The notes below the pieces were generated by a model that saw nothing but the letters and a program-made list of their open reading frames with translations, searched no databases and had not been told where the DNA came from. Of a stretch of 64,000 nucleotides of DNA, positions 45,232 to 52,506 are shown one piece after another (position 1 is the stretch's first letter; each line of letters opens with the position of its first letter). A program made the position numbers and the translations under genes. Origin of the DNA: Spirochaetaceae bacterium (GTDB lineage Bacteria > Spirochaetota > Spirochaetia > Treponematales > Rectinemataceae); the NCBI GenBank assembly GCA_025356015.1, contig JANXYO010000103.1, forward strand, positions 62,001-126,000, given 5' to 3'.

Positions 45232-45261
45232 AAAAATGGAGGGGCCACTCAAGGCCCCTCC
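45232..45261 (-). terminator. Attenuating terminator between binding-protein gene and ATPase gene
   Basis: On the minus strand a perfect 9-bp stem GGAGGGGCC/GGCCCCTCC (45261-45253 with 45246-45238) and a six-base loop are followed by ATTTTT. It lies 19 bases after the binding-protein stop and 79 bases before the ATPase start. Partial termination would make more binding protein than membrane parts. Confidence 0.88.
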
Positions 45262-45280
45262 GCTGACTAAGCTCTTTGGA

Positions 45281-46501
45281 TTATTTCTGGAACTTGATCT
45301 GGTAGTACTTCTCGGCGACCTTCTGGGCGGTCGTGGGGAGGTAGTAGCCCTTGGTGCTCATGACGTAGGTGTCCATGTAGATGAGGGCATGGTTCTTGGC
45401 GCGGACGCCGGTGCTCATGTCGATGTTGTACGCACCGTTCCACTTGGCGCCGGGGGTGTACTTGGCGAAGGCGGCGAACAGGTCCTTGAGGTTGTCCTTC
45501 TTCGCCTTTCCCTCGATCACGCGCTTCGCGAACTCGCCGAGACCGGCGGTGACGGTGAAGCCGTAGCTGTATGCCCAGGTGCCGAAGCGGCCTGCGCCGC
45601 CCTTGGCCACGACGGCCTGCTCAACCTTCTTGAGGATGGCGGGGAAATTGCCCGCTTCCTTGGAGAGGTCGATGCCGAGAGCGCCCGGATATCCCATGAG
45701 GGGGGAGGGAAGGTCGGCTTCGACGAAGACGCCGTTCTTCGAGGCGAGGAGCTGCTTGAGGAGGGGCTCGGTGTGGGCGTCATTGGTGCAGAAGAAAGCG
45801 ACCTTCTCACCGTTGGGGCCGTACTTCTGGAGCCACTGGGGAACCTTCTCGAGAATGAACTGCTGGGCGCCGGCGACGCCGACGTCGGAGGTCGGGTCAG
45901 GGGCGGTCTCGAATGCGAACCTGATGCCGAGGTCCTTGCAGGCCTCTTCCATGATCGCCCTGCGGCGGCCAAGGGTCTCGTAGGACATGTGGCGGGGGAA
46001 GGAGATGTGGACGAAGGTCTTGGCGCCAAGCTGCTTGGCTGCCCAGATGATCGTATAGCCGCGGGACACATAGTCGGAGTTAACGGCCATGTCGGCTGCG
46101 GACTCGATGACGAGGGGATCCTCGTGCGGCTCGCCGGCGAGGAGGAGGATGTCGGGCCTCTTGGCCTTGAGGCGCTTGAAGGCCTCGGTGGAGCCGGGGA
46201 CGGCCTGGTTGATGACGACGGCCTTCATGAGCGGATCGTCGGCGAAGGCGACCACGGAGGAGATGAAGGTCTCCTGCTGGGACATGAAGTCGTCCGGATA
46301 GGTGATGTGCTGGATGATACCGCCGTCCTTGACGGACTTGTATTCCTTGATCAGCTGCTCGGCGCCGCGAAGATCATCCTCTGACTGCGAAACCGTACCG
46401 GTGACCACGCCGATATGGAACTTCGCCTGCGCAAACGCGCCGCCGGCTACGATAATCGCCAGCGCCATGAAGATCGTGGCGATCTTCATAAATTTGTTCA
46501 T
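45281..46501 (-). CDS. Periplasmic substrate-binding protein, DUF3798-like
   Basis: The 406-residue protein has a signal peptide (cleavage after GGAFA at about residue 24) and two alternating lobes like other type I binding proteins. The start KFHIGVVTGTVSQSEDDLRGAEQLIKEY, the KAVVINQAVPGSTEAFKRLKAKRPDILLLAGEPHEDP stretch and SFPRHMSYETLGRRRAIMEEACKDLGI look like the DUF3798 family, which often lies beside such ABC genes. The lack of a lipobox means it is free in the periplasm, unlike the BMP lipoproteins. AAGGAGG precedes the ATG and a strong promoter lies about 37 bases upstream. The ligand is not known. Confidence 0.9.
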   Translation of the reverse strand: MNKFMKIATIFMALAIIVAGGAFAQAKFHIGVVTGTVSQSEDDLRGAEQLIKEYKSVKDGGIIQHITYPDDFMSQQETFISSVVAFADDPLMKAVVINQAVPGSTEAFKRLKAKRPDILLLAGEPHEDPLVIESAADMAVNSDYVSRGYTIIWAAKQLGAKTFVHISFPRHMSYETLGRRRAIMEEACKDLGIRFAFETAPDPTSDVGVAGAQQFILEKVPQWLQKYGPNGEKVAFFCTNDAHTEPLLKQLLASKNGVFVEADLPSPLMGYPGALGIDLSKEAGNFPAILKKVEQAVVAKGGAGRFGTWAYSYGFTVTAGLGEFAKRVIEGKAKKDNLKDLFAAFAKYTPGAKWNGAYNIDMSTGVRAKNHALIYMDTYVMSTKGYYLPTTAQKVAEKYYQIKFQK

Positions 46502-46537
46502 GCTGCCTCCTTGTGGCAAAGGAAAGAATTGCGTGTA

Positions 46538-46565
46538 ATTGTACCCTTGCCCATGCCCGCGTCAA
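46538..46565 (-). promoter_or_regulatory. Strong promoter of the ABC transporter operon
   Basis: TTGACG (46565-46560), a 16-base spacer and TACAAT (46543-46538) each match five of six consensus bases. Transcription should start near 46531, about 30 bases before the binding-protein ATG. Confidence 0.8.
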
Positions 46566-46644
46566 GAGGCGCGGCCGATTTAAACCGGTACAACCACGGC
46601 CATGGATCAAATTTAGTAATCCGTATTTCGCTGAATGAAACAAT

Positions 46645-46656
46645 CCCCCCCCCCCC
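46645..46656. repeat. C12 homopolymer between divergent promoters
   Basis: Twelve consecutive C lie in the space between the ABC operon promoter (-35 at 46560-46565) and the cyclase promoter (-35 at 46735-46740), about 80 bases from each. Poly-G/C tracts near promoters alter expression by slippage in several bacteria, including treponemes. Confidence 0.85.
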
Positions 46657-46734
46657 TCGAAGCCTCCCCGTGGCCGGGATTGCCCCGATCCGCGGGCTGG
46701 GGCCTCCTCGGGGAGGTCTCCTCGGCCTCGGGCT

Positions 46735-46762
46735 TTGCACTGGCCATCCGACCGGCTATGAT
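46735..46762 (+). promoter_or_regulatory. Promoter of the divergent cyclase gene
   Basis: TTGCAC (46735-46740), a 16-base spacer and TATGAT (46757-46762) predict a start near 46769 and a leader of about 23 nt with GGGGGAAGG ahead of the ATG. Confidence 0.5.
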
Positions 46763-46791
46763 GAACCGAGCCAAATTCCGACGGGGGAAGG

Positions 46792-48051
46792 ATGGGGATC
46801 AGTTTCCGCCGATTCTTCGACGAATTCTTTCTCTACTCGAGCCAATTCGTCGTGTTCTTCATACTCATGCTCTTCATCACGCCTTCGGCCGATTCCCTCC
46901 GCCCCGCCGCCCTCCTCATAGTGGGTGGCTTCCTGGTGATCCAGATCCCGCTGCTCGTGCGCCAGGGACACAAACCCCTGCTCCGTGTCCTCTTCTCCTT
47001 CATCACCCCTGTCGGCTATGTCCTGGTTCGAACCCTCACGGGAACATTCCAGGCCTACGACATGGCAAACATCTTCCTGTGGGGCTCGGCGCTCTATGTC
47101 GGCCTCTTCCAGGCCATATCCATCGCGGGCAGCGGTCGGGGCATAAAACGATTCGCCGAGGGCCTGCTCGCGTTCGGGGCGGTGATCATCTTCGTATTCT
47201 TCTATTTCTATCTGGATCTGAGGCTCGGTCTGGCGCGCCGGCTCGCAGCCGGCATGATCACCCAGATCGGCTACCAGGCAGCCCTCGACATCAGGTCCTT
47301 CCCTCCCGCCTTCCTCGATTTCCTTGAATCCCCGCAGAACGGTTTCATGATCCTCGGCGCTGGAACCTTCGGCATCATGATCCTGGGGAGCAGGGTCAAG
47401 ATCATCGGCCTGCGGGCGCGCATATCGCGTCTGTTCAACTCCACCCACCGCGACGACAAGGCGACGGAACACGACGGAGCGATAGGTCAGGCGGCATCGG
47501 TCACCGTCATTTCGGCCGACATACGCGACTTCATGGGTCTGACCGAACTGGTGAGCGCGGACCGGGCCGTCGCGATCCTCAACCGCTACTACTCCCTCTG
47601 GGCCGTCGCAGCCGAGAGGCACGGCGGATCGGTCTCGGGAGTGGCGGCGGATTCCGTACTCATCGTGTTCGGCCTACTGGGCGAGAAGGATGCGGCCGCC
47701 CGGGCCCTCGCGAGCGCCCTGGACTTCCTCGCGGAGCTCCCGGGCCTGAGGGACGACCTGGTCTCGGCCTCCCTGCCGGCCCTCACCGATGTCAGCATCG
47801 GGATCCACTCGGGCACGATCGTCGCGGGCGAGCTCGGCCTGGCGGGATCAAGGAGGCTGGCTGTCTTCGGAGAGGCGGTGTCGGTGGCCACCCGGCTCGA
47901 CTCACTCTGCCGCGAGTTCAAGCAGGACCTCCTGCTCAGCCAGCCGGTGTTCCGGCAACTCGCCCTCGAGAGCCAGTCGAAGCTCGTGAAGATCGGCGAG
48001 GTGCTGGTGCGAAACAGCACCCAGCCACTTCCCGTCTACGGCAGGAAGTAG
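46792..48051 (+). CDS. Membrane class III nucleotidyl cyclase with altered active site
   Basis: The 419-residue protein has about six membrane helices up to residue 200 and a class III cyclase domain at about 232-415. Metal-binding Asp243 (VISADIRDF) and Asp287 (AADSVLIVFG) and the transition-state Arg368 are kept. The purine-selecting Lys is Gly283, the partner Asp is Glu361 (FGEAVSVATR) and the catalytic Asn is Ser364. The protein may be inactive, or have another specificity. Compare the intact cyclase at 59896-61194. It is transcribed divergently from the ABC operon, with the C12 tract between. Confidence 0.88.
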   Translation: MGISFRRFFDEFFLYSSQFVVFFILMLFITPSADSLRPAALLIVGGFLVIQIPLLVRQGHKPLLRVLFSFITPVGYVLVRTLTGTFQAYDMANIFLWGSALYVGLFQAISIAGSGRGIKRFAEGLLAFGAVIIFVFFYFYLDLRLGLARRLAAGMITQIGYQAALDIRSFPPAFLDFLESPQNGFMILGAGTFGIMILGSRVKIIGLRARISRLFNSTHRDDKATEHDGAIGQAASVTVISADIRDFMGLTELVSADRAVAILNRYYSLWAVAAERHGGSVSGVAADSVLIVFGLLGEKDAAARALASALDFLAELPGLRDDLVSASLPALTDVSIGIHSGTIVAGELGLAGSRRLAVFGEAVSVATRLDSLCREFKQDLLLSQPVFRQLALESQSKLVKIGEVLVRNSTQPLPVYGRK

Positions 48052-48053
48052 CC

Positions 48054-48082
48054 CCCGCCCAAGCAGGCCAGGCCTGGGCGGG
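48054..48082. terminator. GC-rich hairpin between convergent genes
   Basis: CCCGCCCA (48054-48061) and TGGGCGGG (48075-48082) form an 8-bp stem between the cyclase stop and the fadD stop. There is no T run on either strand, so it may only slow polymerase. Confidence 0.3.
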
Positions 48083-48089
48083 CGTGGCT

Positions 48090-49793
48090 TCAGGCGCTAA
48101 AGCGCTTGATCTTCTTGGTCGTCGTCTCTTCCATCCGCTCGCGCAGCACGGTCACCTTCGAGATCCTCTGGTAGGGCAGGAGCCTCTGGTTGACCTCGTC
48201 CACGGCCCGCTTGAGGCGCTTCTCGGCCGCTCCCCAGTCGGGCCCGACCGAGCTCGAGAAACGCTCGACGTTCGGGTAAAGCAGGGCCTCGATGCCTTCG
48301 CTCCGGGTCGATTCATTCTCGATGTAGCCGCGTATCATGACCTGCTCCACCTCGTCGACGAGCTGGAAGTGGTTCTCGATCTCCTCGGGATAGACGTTCT
48401 TCCCGCCCTCGGTGACTATGAGGTTCTTGGCCCTTCCCGTGAGGTACACGTAATTGTCGGCGTCCAGATAGCCGAGGTCGCCGGTCTTGAACCAGCCGTC
48501 CTCGGTGAAGACCTTGGCGGTCTCTTCGGGCAACTTGTAGTAGCCCTGCATCACCATGGGCCCTTTGACCGCGATCTCCCCGATGCCGCTTTCGTTGGTG
48601 TCGAGGAGGCGCATCTCCACCCCGGGGATGATCCGCCCAACGCTGGTCTCGCGATAGGCATCGGTGGGATTGAGGGTGAGTATGGGGGAGGTCTCGGTGA
48701 GCCCATATCCCTGGACGAAATCGATCCCGAGCTGGTTGTAGCGCCTGAAGACGCTCGGCGCGAGGGGGCCGCCCCCGGAGATGCAATTCCTGATGGTCGC
48801 TAGGGAGGCCTTGTCCAGGACGGCATGGAAGAGCTTCTTCCCGGGATTGACCCCCGTGAGCTTCTTGATCAAGCCCGAAAGGCCCATGAGCAGGCGGATG
48901 ATGCCATAGACGACGATGCCCTTCTCCCTGACTCCCTTCATAATGCCGGCCAGGACCTTGTTGAACAGGAGGGGCACACCGAGGAACATGGTGATCTTCG
49001 CCTCCTTCAAGTCCTTGAGGATCTGCTTGGTGACCATGCGCTTCCCGAAGACGATCTCGGCGCCCACCGAGATTGCCTCGATGAAGACCGCGAGCATGGT
49101 GTAGGAGTGGTGTATGGGGAGGAGGGCGTAGAAGACGTCGGTATGGTAGATGGGAAGGTTGCCCTGGGCGAGGAGGCAGTCGGCGACGAAGTTGCTGTGG
49201 CTCAGCATGACCCCCTTGGGGGTGCCCGTCGTGCCGCTTGTGAAGAGGATTGCGGCGAGATCCCCTTCCTTGGGGTCCTCGAAGACAGGGGTATCGGGCG
49301 CATCGAGGCCATAGATATAGTCGGGTCCCGAGGCTTCGAGGGAGAACACCGCACGAAGGCCCTTGCACTGGGAGGCTATCTCAGGACGCTTCTCCTCGTC
49401 CGAAAAGAGGACGGCGGCGTCTCCTGCCTTGACAAGGGAGGCGATCTCGTCGGTCTTGAGCTGGTAGTCGATCGGCACGATGACCGCGCCTGCGGTCAGG
49501 GCCGCGAGATAGGCGACCGCCCATTCGGGGCTGTTCTTGCCGGTCACGGCCACCTTGTCGCCGCGTCCGAGGCCGAGGGCCCTGATCTTCCTCGCGACGC
49601 GCCTGACCATCTCGAGGCACTCACGGTAGCTCAGGCTTATCCGCCCGGGCTCATAGACGGTGAAGCATGCCCGGTCCGGATGGCGAAGGGCCGAAATCGC
49701 GAAGAGCTCGGGGAGGGTGGGCCATTCACCTTTGAAGGCCGAACCGCGATACTCGTCAAGGAACTTCCAGGGCAGCGCTCGCGTTGCTTTCAT
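48090..49793 (-). CDS. fadD: Long-chain acyl-CoA synthetase (AMP-forming)
   Basis: The enzyme activates fatty acids with ATP and CoA. The 567-residue protein shows the AMP-binding P-loop ILFTSGTTGTPKGVMLSH, VQGYGLTETSPI, and GWFKTGDLGYLDADNYVYLTGRAKNLIVTEGGKNVYPEEIE. The conserved lysine near the C-terminus is in TTTKKIKRF. A short membrane-associating segment around GIIRLLMGLSGLIKKLTG is common in this group. GAGGAG precedes the ATG at 49793; the long in-frame upstream extension is not homologous-looking. It is divergent from the lipoprotein gene. The related possibility is a ligase for another medium or long chain acid. Confidence 0.93.
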   Translation of the reverse strand: MKATRALPWKFLDEYRGSAFKGEWPTLPELFAISALRHPDRACFTVYEPGRISLSYRECLEMVRRVARKIRALGLGRGDKVAVTGKNSPEWAVAYLAALTAGAVIVPIDYQLKTDEIASLVKAGDAAVLFSDEEKRPEIASQCKGLRAVFSLEASGPDYIYGLDAPDTPVFEDPKEGDLAAILFTSGTTGTPKGVMLSHSNFVADCLLAQGNLPIYHTDVFYALLPIHHSYTMLAVFIEAISVGAEIVFGKRMVTKQILKDLKEAKITMFLGVPLLFNKVLAGIMKGVREKGIVVYGIIRLLMGLSGLIKKLTGVNPGKKLFHAVLDKASLATIRNCISGGGPLAPSVFRRYNQLGIDFVQGYGLTETSPILTLNPTDAYRETSVGRIIPGVEMRLLDTNESGIGEIAVKGPMVMQGYYKLPEETAKVFTEDGWFKTGDLGYLDADNYVYLTGRAKNLIVTEGGKNVYPEEIENHFQLVDEVEQVMIRGYIENESTRSEGIEALLYPNVERFSSSVGPDWGAAEKRLKRAVDEVNQRLLPYQRISKVTVLRERMEETTTKKIKRFSA

Positions 49794-49935
49794 AGTCTCC
49801 TCGGGGCGCAATTGGCGCCGAACCTTTAGGCCACCGAAGCCAGCCACTGGTTGCAAGTAACTTTCGGCCTTGGCCTGGTGTTATCTCGCCATGGGGGGAA
49901 CCGTGCCGACACCTCGATTTGCGAGCGGAAGCGAC

Positions 49936-50679
49936 ATGAAGACCAGGATTCGAGCGCTCACCGTGCTGCTCGCATCCCTGCTAGTCGGTGCCATCTTCAT
50001 CGCCGCGACCTTTATTCTAGCTTCTTGCGCCTCAAAGGTCGATGCCTCCCTCCAAGAAGACGGAGGCCTCGAACTTTCCATTTCCGCCTCCGTGCCGCCC
50101 CTCGTCTCTGCGAAGCTGCGGAAGCTCGGCTCCCTCGCTCCCGACGCTGCCCTGTTCGACGCGGCTGCGATGCGCCAATCCCTCACCCAGCGTCCGGGCA
50201 CGAAGGTCATTGACCTGGTGGCCCCGACTCCGGATTCGATCCGCCTCGAGCTGTCCATAAGGAGCTTGGCCGATTTCATCGAATCCCCGGGAATGAAGGA
50301 GGGAGGCCTCATGCAAATGAGCCGAGGCCAGGGATGGACTGAGTTCCGCGTCCATCTCGAGCGCGGCCATGGCCAGGCCCTTTCTCTCCTCTTCCCGGCC
50401 CTGGACCCGGCCCTCGTTGACGCGCTTTCGCCCCCTGCCCTAGATGAGGAAGCCACAAGCCTTGGCGACTATCGCAAGATGCTCTCTGGTGTTTTCGGGG
50501 AAAAGAGCATGCCTGAGCTAAATGCCGCCGCTATAGAGATCGCCCTTCACGCACCCAACCAGGCGACATCTTGGGGAGGGGGCAAGCTATCCGGCTCGAC
50601 CCTTAACATCAGGCTGCCGATCATTGAGCTGCTGGTGCTGGAAAAGCCCGTGGATTTCTGGCTTCGCTGGCGGTCGTAA
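49936..50679 (+). CDS. Lipoprotein of unknown function
   Basis: The 247-residue product has a hydrophobic signal and a lipobox LASC with Cys31. The mature part contains GGLELSISASVPPLVSAKLRKLGSL, a helical middle and a strand-rich end with GKLSGSTLNIRLPIIELLVLEKPVDFWLRW. The ATG at 49936 (MKTRIRALTV) has GGAAG upstream and puts the signal at the N-terminus. Its stop is within the A-rich sequence that is the T tract of the minus-strand terminator, so it converges on the candidate small RNA. I do not recognise the family. Confidence 0.82.
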   Translation: MKTRIRALTVLLASLLVGAIFIAATFILASCASKVDASLQEDGGLELSISASVPPLVSAKLRKLGSLAPDAALFDAAAMRQSLTQRPGTKVIDLVAPTPDSIRLELSIRSLADFIESPGMKEGGLMQMSRGQGWTEFRVHLERGHGQALSLLFPALDPALVDALSPPALDEEATSLGDYRKMLSGVFGEKSMPELNAAAIEIALHAPNQATSWGGGKLSGSTLNIRLPIIELLVLEKPVDFWLRWRS

Positions 50680-50703
50680 AAAAAGGCCGCGATCACCGCG
50701 GCC
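50678..50703 (-). terminator. Intrinsic terminator on the minus strand
   Basis: GGCCGCG (50685-50691) pairs with CGCGGCC (50697-50703) around a five-base loop, and on the minus strand seven T follow (50684-50678). No minus-strand gene ends closer than 51064, which is 360 bases away. Confidence 0.9.
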
Positions 50704-50812
50704 CTTCCTGTGCTTCATTAAATTGTCTTTAAATTGTTTTTCATTACGCACGCATCTTTCTGACAAAAGAAACAATTTTTACATGCGCTTTTGCAATCAT
50801 TTTGCGCGGGCG
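50678..50812 (-). ncRNA. Candidate sigma54-dependent small RNA (about 135 nt)
   Basis: The region between the predicted sigma54 start (about 50812) and the intrinsic terminator holds no convincing gene. The RNA would begin with GC-rich bases, run through a long A/U-rich unpaired part with the direct repeat ACAAUUUAA twice in close succession, and end in the GGCCGCG stem and U7. This is a typical small-RNA plan: a single-stranded A/U-rich region, then a Rho-independent stem. An 18-codon frame starting ATGATTGCAAAA lies inside (50801-50745) without a ribosome site. The region is strikingly AT-rich against its surroundings. The sigma54 activator encoded directly upstream is the obvious controller. 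No expression evidence is available. Confidence 0.55.
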
Positions 50813-50822
50813 CCTATATGAA

Positions 50823-50838
50823 AGCACGTGCCGTGCCA
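50823..50838 (-). promoter_or_regulatory. Sigma54 (-24/-12) promoter
   Basis: On the minus strand the sequence TTGGCACG-GCAC-GTGCT matches the sigma54 consensus YTGGCACG-N4-TTGCW in all eight -24 bases and four of five -12 bases. The invariant GG and GC are 10 bases apart as required. Transcription should start near 50812. The inverted pair CCCTG (50953-50957)/CAGGG (50970-50974) about 140 bases upstream could be an activator site, but this is weak. Confidence 0.65.
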
Positions 50839-50848
50839 AGGAGTGGCG

Positions 50849-50935
50849 ATGATGCAAAAAAGCGCGAAAAAAGATTATTCCTTACACTGCAAATCATTAG
50901 GACCGGAGCTTCGGAAGCCATTGTCGAGCCTTTAG
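50849..50935 (+). CDS. Possible 28-residue basic peptide
   Basis: AAGGAG (50838-50843) stands 5 bases before ATG, and a second ATG follows. The frame encodes 28 residues rich in Lys and Ser (MMQKSAKKDYSLHCKSLG...). The ribosome site overlaps the sigma54 -24 box on the opposite strand. No promoter is evident. The 50680-51063 gap (384 bases) otherwise holds the small RNA and its control region only. Confidence 0.22.
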   Translation: MMQKSAKKDYSLHCKSLGPELRKPLSSL

Positions 50936-51063
50936 GTCCCACGAGGAATCGCCCCTGTGCGCATTTTCTCAGGGATACCCGAGTACAATGCTCGTCCTTC
51001 AGTATGTCATTATCTAGCAACTACTTGAAAAACTGTGCCTTCAGGTGCCTCTTGGGTAGTATT

Positions 51064-52506
51064 TCACACCCCCGCGCCTTGGTCCTCGATCCCAGGGTCG
51101 AGACCTCGACCCGTCTTGAGCCTCTTGTTGAGGGCGGTCCGCGAAAGGCCGACCATGTCGGCGGCTATGCCCTGGTTCCCCTTCGCGCGGCGCAGGGCTT
51201 CTCGCAGGAGTTCATCCGTCGCATCCTTGATCGTGGGTAGCTTGTCCCAACCAGAGAACCGGGTCTTCCCGTCCTCGCCGACGATCCTGGCCCGCATGCC
51301 CCTCCCCCCGGCCCTAGTCTTCTCCCTAAAACTATCAAGAGCAAGGGTGTTTCCCTTGCTGCGGCTCACCGCGTCGTACACCATCGACTCCAGCTCCCTT
51401 ATGTTCCCGGGAAACTCGTAGGACTCAAGCAGGACAGATACCTCGTCGGGAACGATCGGCATGTTCCTGCCGAGCCGCTCGGCCGCCGCCTTGGCGAAGT
51501 GGGCAAGCAGGAGAGGCAGGTCGTCAAGGCGTTCGCGCAGGGGGGGCAACTCCACAAGGTGGGTCTGCAGGCGGTAGAAAAGGTCGAGGCGGAAGGCGCC
51601 GGAGGCGGAGGCCGCGCGAAGGTCCCGGTTGGTGGCCGTCACCAGGGAGGCCGTGGTCGCCTTGGGAAGGTCGGCGCCTAAGGGATAGTAGCGCTTGTCC
51701 TCGATAAGCCGCAGCAGCTTGATCTGTGATCCGGGCGATAGCTCGCCGATCTCGTCCAGGAAGAGGGTACCCCCCTCGGCCCGCTCGATAAGGCCCCCCC
51801 TGTCGGTGTCGGCACCCGTGAAGGCGCCGCGTCTGTGTCCAAAAAGGCTGTCCGAGAACATCGTGTCGTCCAGCCCGGCGATGTTGAGGCTCACGTGGGG
51901 ACCGGCCCTGCCCGACAGGAGGTGCACGGCCTCGGCGACAAGCTCCTTGCCCGTGCCCGACTCGCCTACAACGAGGATGGGCTTCGGGGATTCGGAGACG
52001 GTCTCCACATAGCGCAGCACGCTGAGCATGCGTTCGTTGCGGGTGATTATCTTCGCGAAGGCTGGCGACTGCGGCGGCTTCGCGGCGAGCAGGGTGTCCT
52101 TGAGGGCAGAGTAGTCCCGCTGGAGTTCGCGGATGGACAGGGCATGCCTGATGCTGGCGGAAAGCCGTCCCGACTCGGCCGTCTTCGGGACATAGTCGAA
52201 GGCCCCGAGCCGCATGCACTCGATCGCCGAGTCCAGATCGCTCACCGCCGTCGCGACTATGACCGGCACCTCGGGATGGCGCTCACGCACCTCCTGGAGG
52301 ATCCTCTGACCCGGGATCGCCGGCATGAGGAGGTCCAGGACCATGACCGCGATCTCCCGCTCGCGCATGATGTCGGCGACCTGGCGTGGATCGCTGCAGG
52401 AGAGGACCTCGGGGAAGCCCTCGAACTTGAGGAGCCGCTCCATCCGCTTGAGCACATCGGGATCGTCATCGACGACGAGGATCGGTTTCCGGGTGGAATC
52501 TGTCAT
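51064..52506 (-). CDS. Sigma54-dependent response regulator (NtrC family)
   Basis: This regulator activates sigma54 RNA polymerase when phosphorylated. The 480-residue protein has a receiver domain (residues 8-120, Asp58 in VMVLDLLMP), and an AAA+ domain with Walker A GESGTGKE (181-188), the sigma54-contact loop GAFTGA (227-232) and Walker B TLFLDEIGEL. A Fis-type helix-turn-helix lies near the end (GNQGIAADMVGLSRTALNKRL). The start is the ATG at 52506 that overlaps the kinase stop as ATGA, so kinase and regulator are an exact pair. A perfect-looking sigma54 promoter lies 226 bases past its stop. Confidence 0.96.
   Translation of the reverse strand: MTDSTRKPILVVDDDPDVLKRMERLLKFEGFPEVLSCSDPRQVADIMREREIAVMVLDLLMPAIPGQRILQEVRERHPEVPVIVATAVSDLDSAIECMRLGAFDYVPKTAESGRLSASIRHALSIRELQRDYSALKDTLLAAKPPQSPAFAKIITRNERMLSVLRYVETVSESPKPILVVGESGTGKELVAEAVHLLSGRAGPHVSLNIAGLDDTMFSDSLFGHRRGAFTGADTDRGGLIERAEGGTLFLDEIGELSPGSQIKLLRLIEDKRYYPLGADLPKATTASLVTATNRDLRAASASGAFRLDLFYRLQTHLVELPPLRERLDDLPLLLAHFAKAAAERLGRNMPIVPDEVSVLLESYEFPGNIRELESMVYDAVSRSKGNTLALDSFREKTRAGGRGMRARIVGEDGKTRFSGWDKLPTIKDATDELLREALRRAKGNQGIAADMVGLSRTALNKRLKTGRGLDPGIEDQGAGV

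Noticed and set aside
45116-46384. 422-codon open frame opposite the binding-protein gene
   Set aside because: The sense gene has a signal peptide, ribosome site and promoter; the antisense product is low-complexity Gly/Leu/Val.
47015-47035. GGTTCGAACC as a tRNA T-loop
   Set aside because: No cloverleaf can be formed around it and it lies within the conserved frame of the cyclase.
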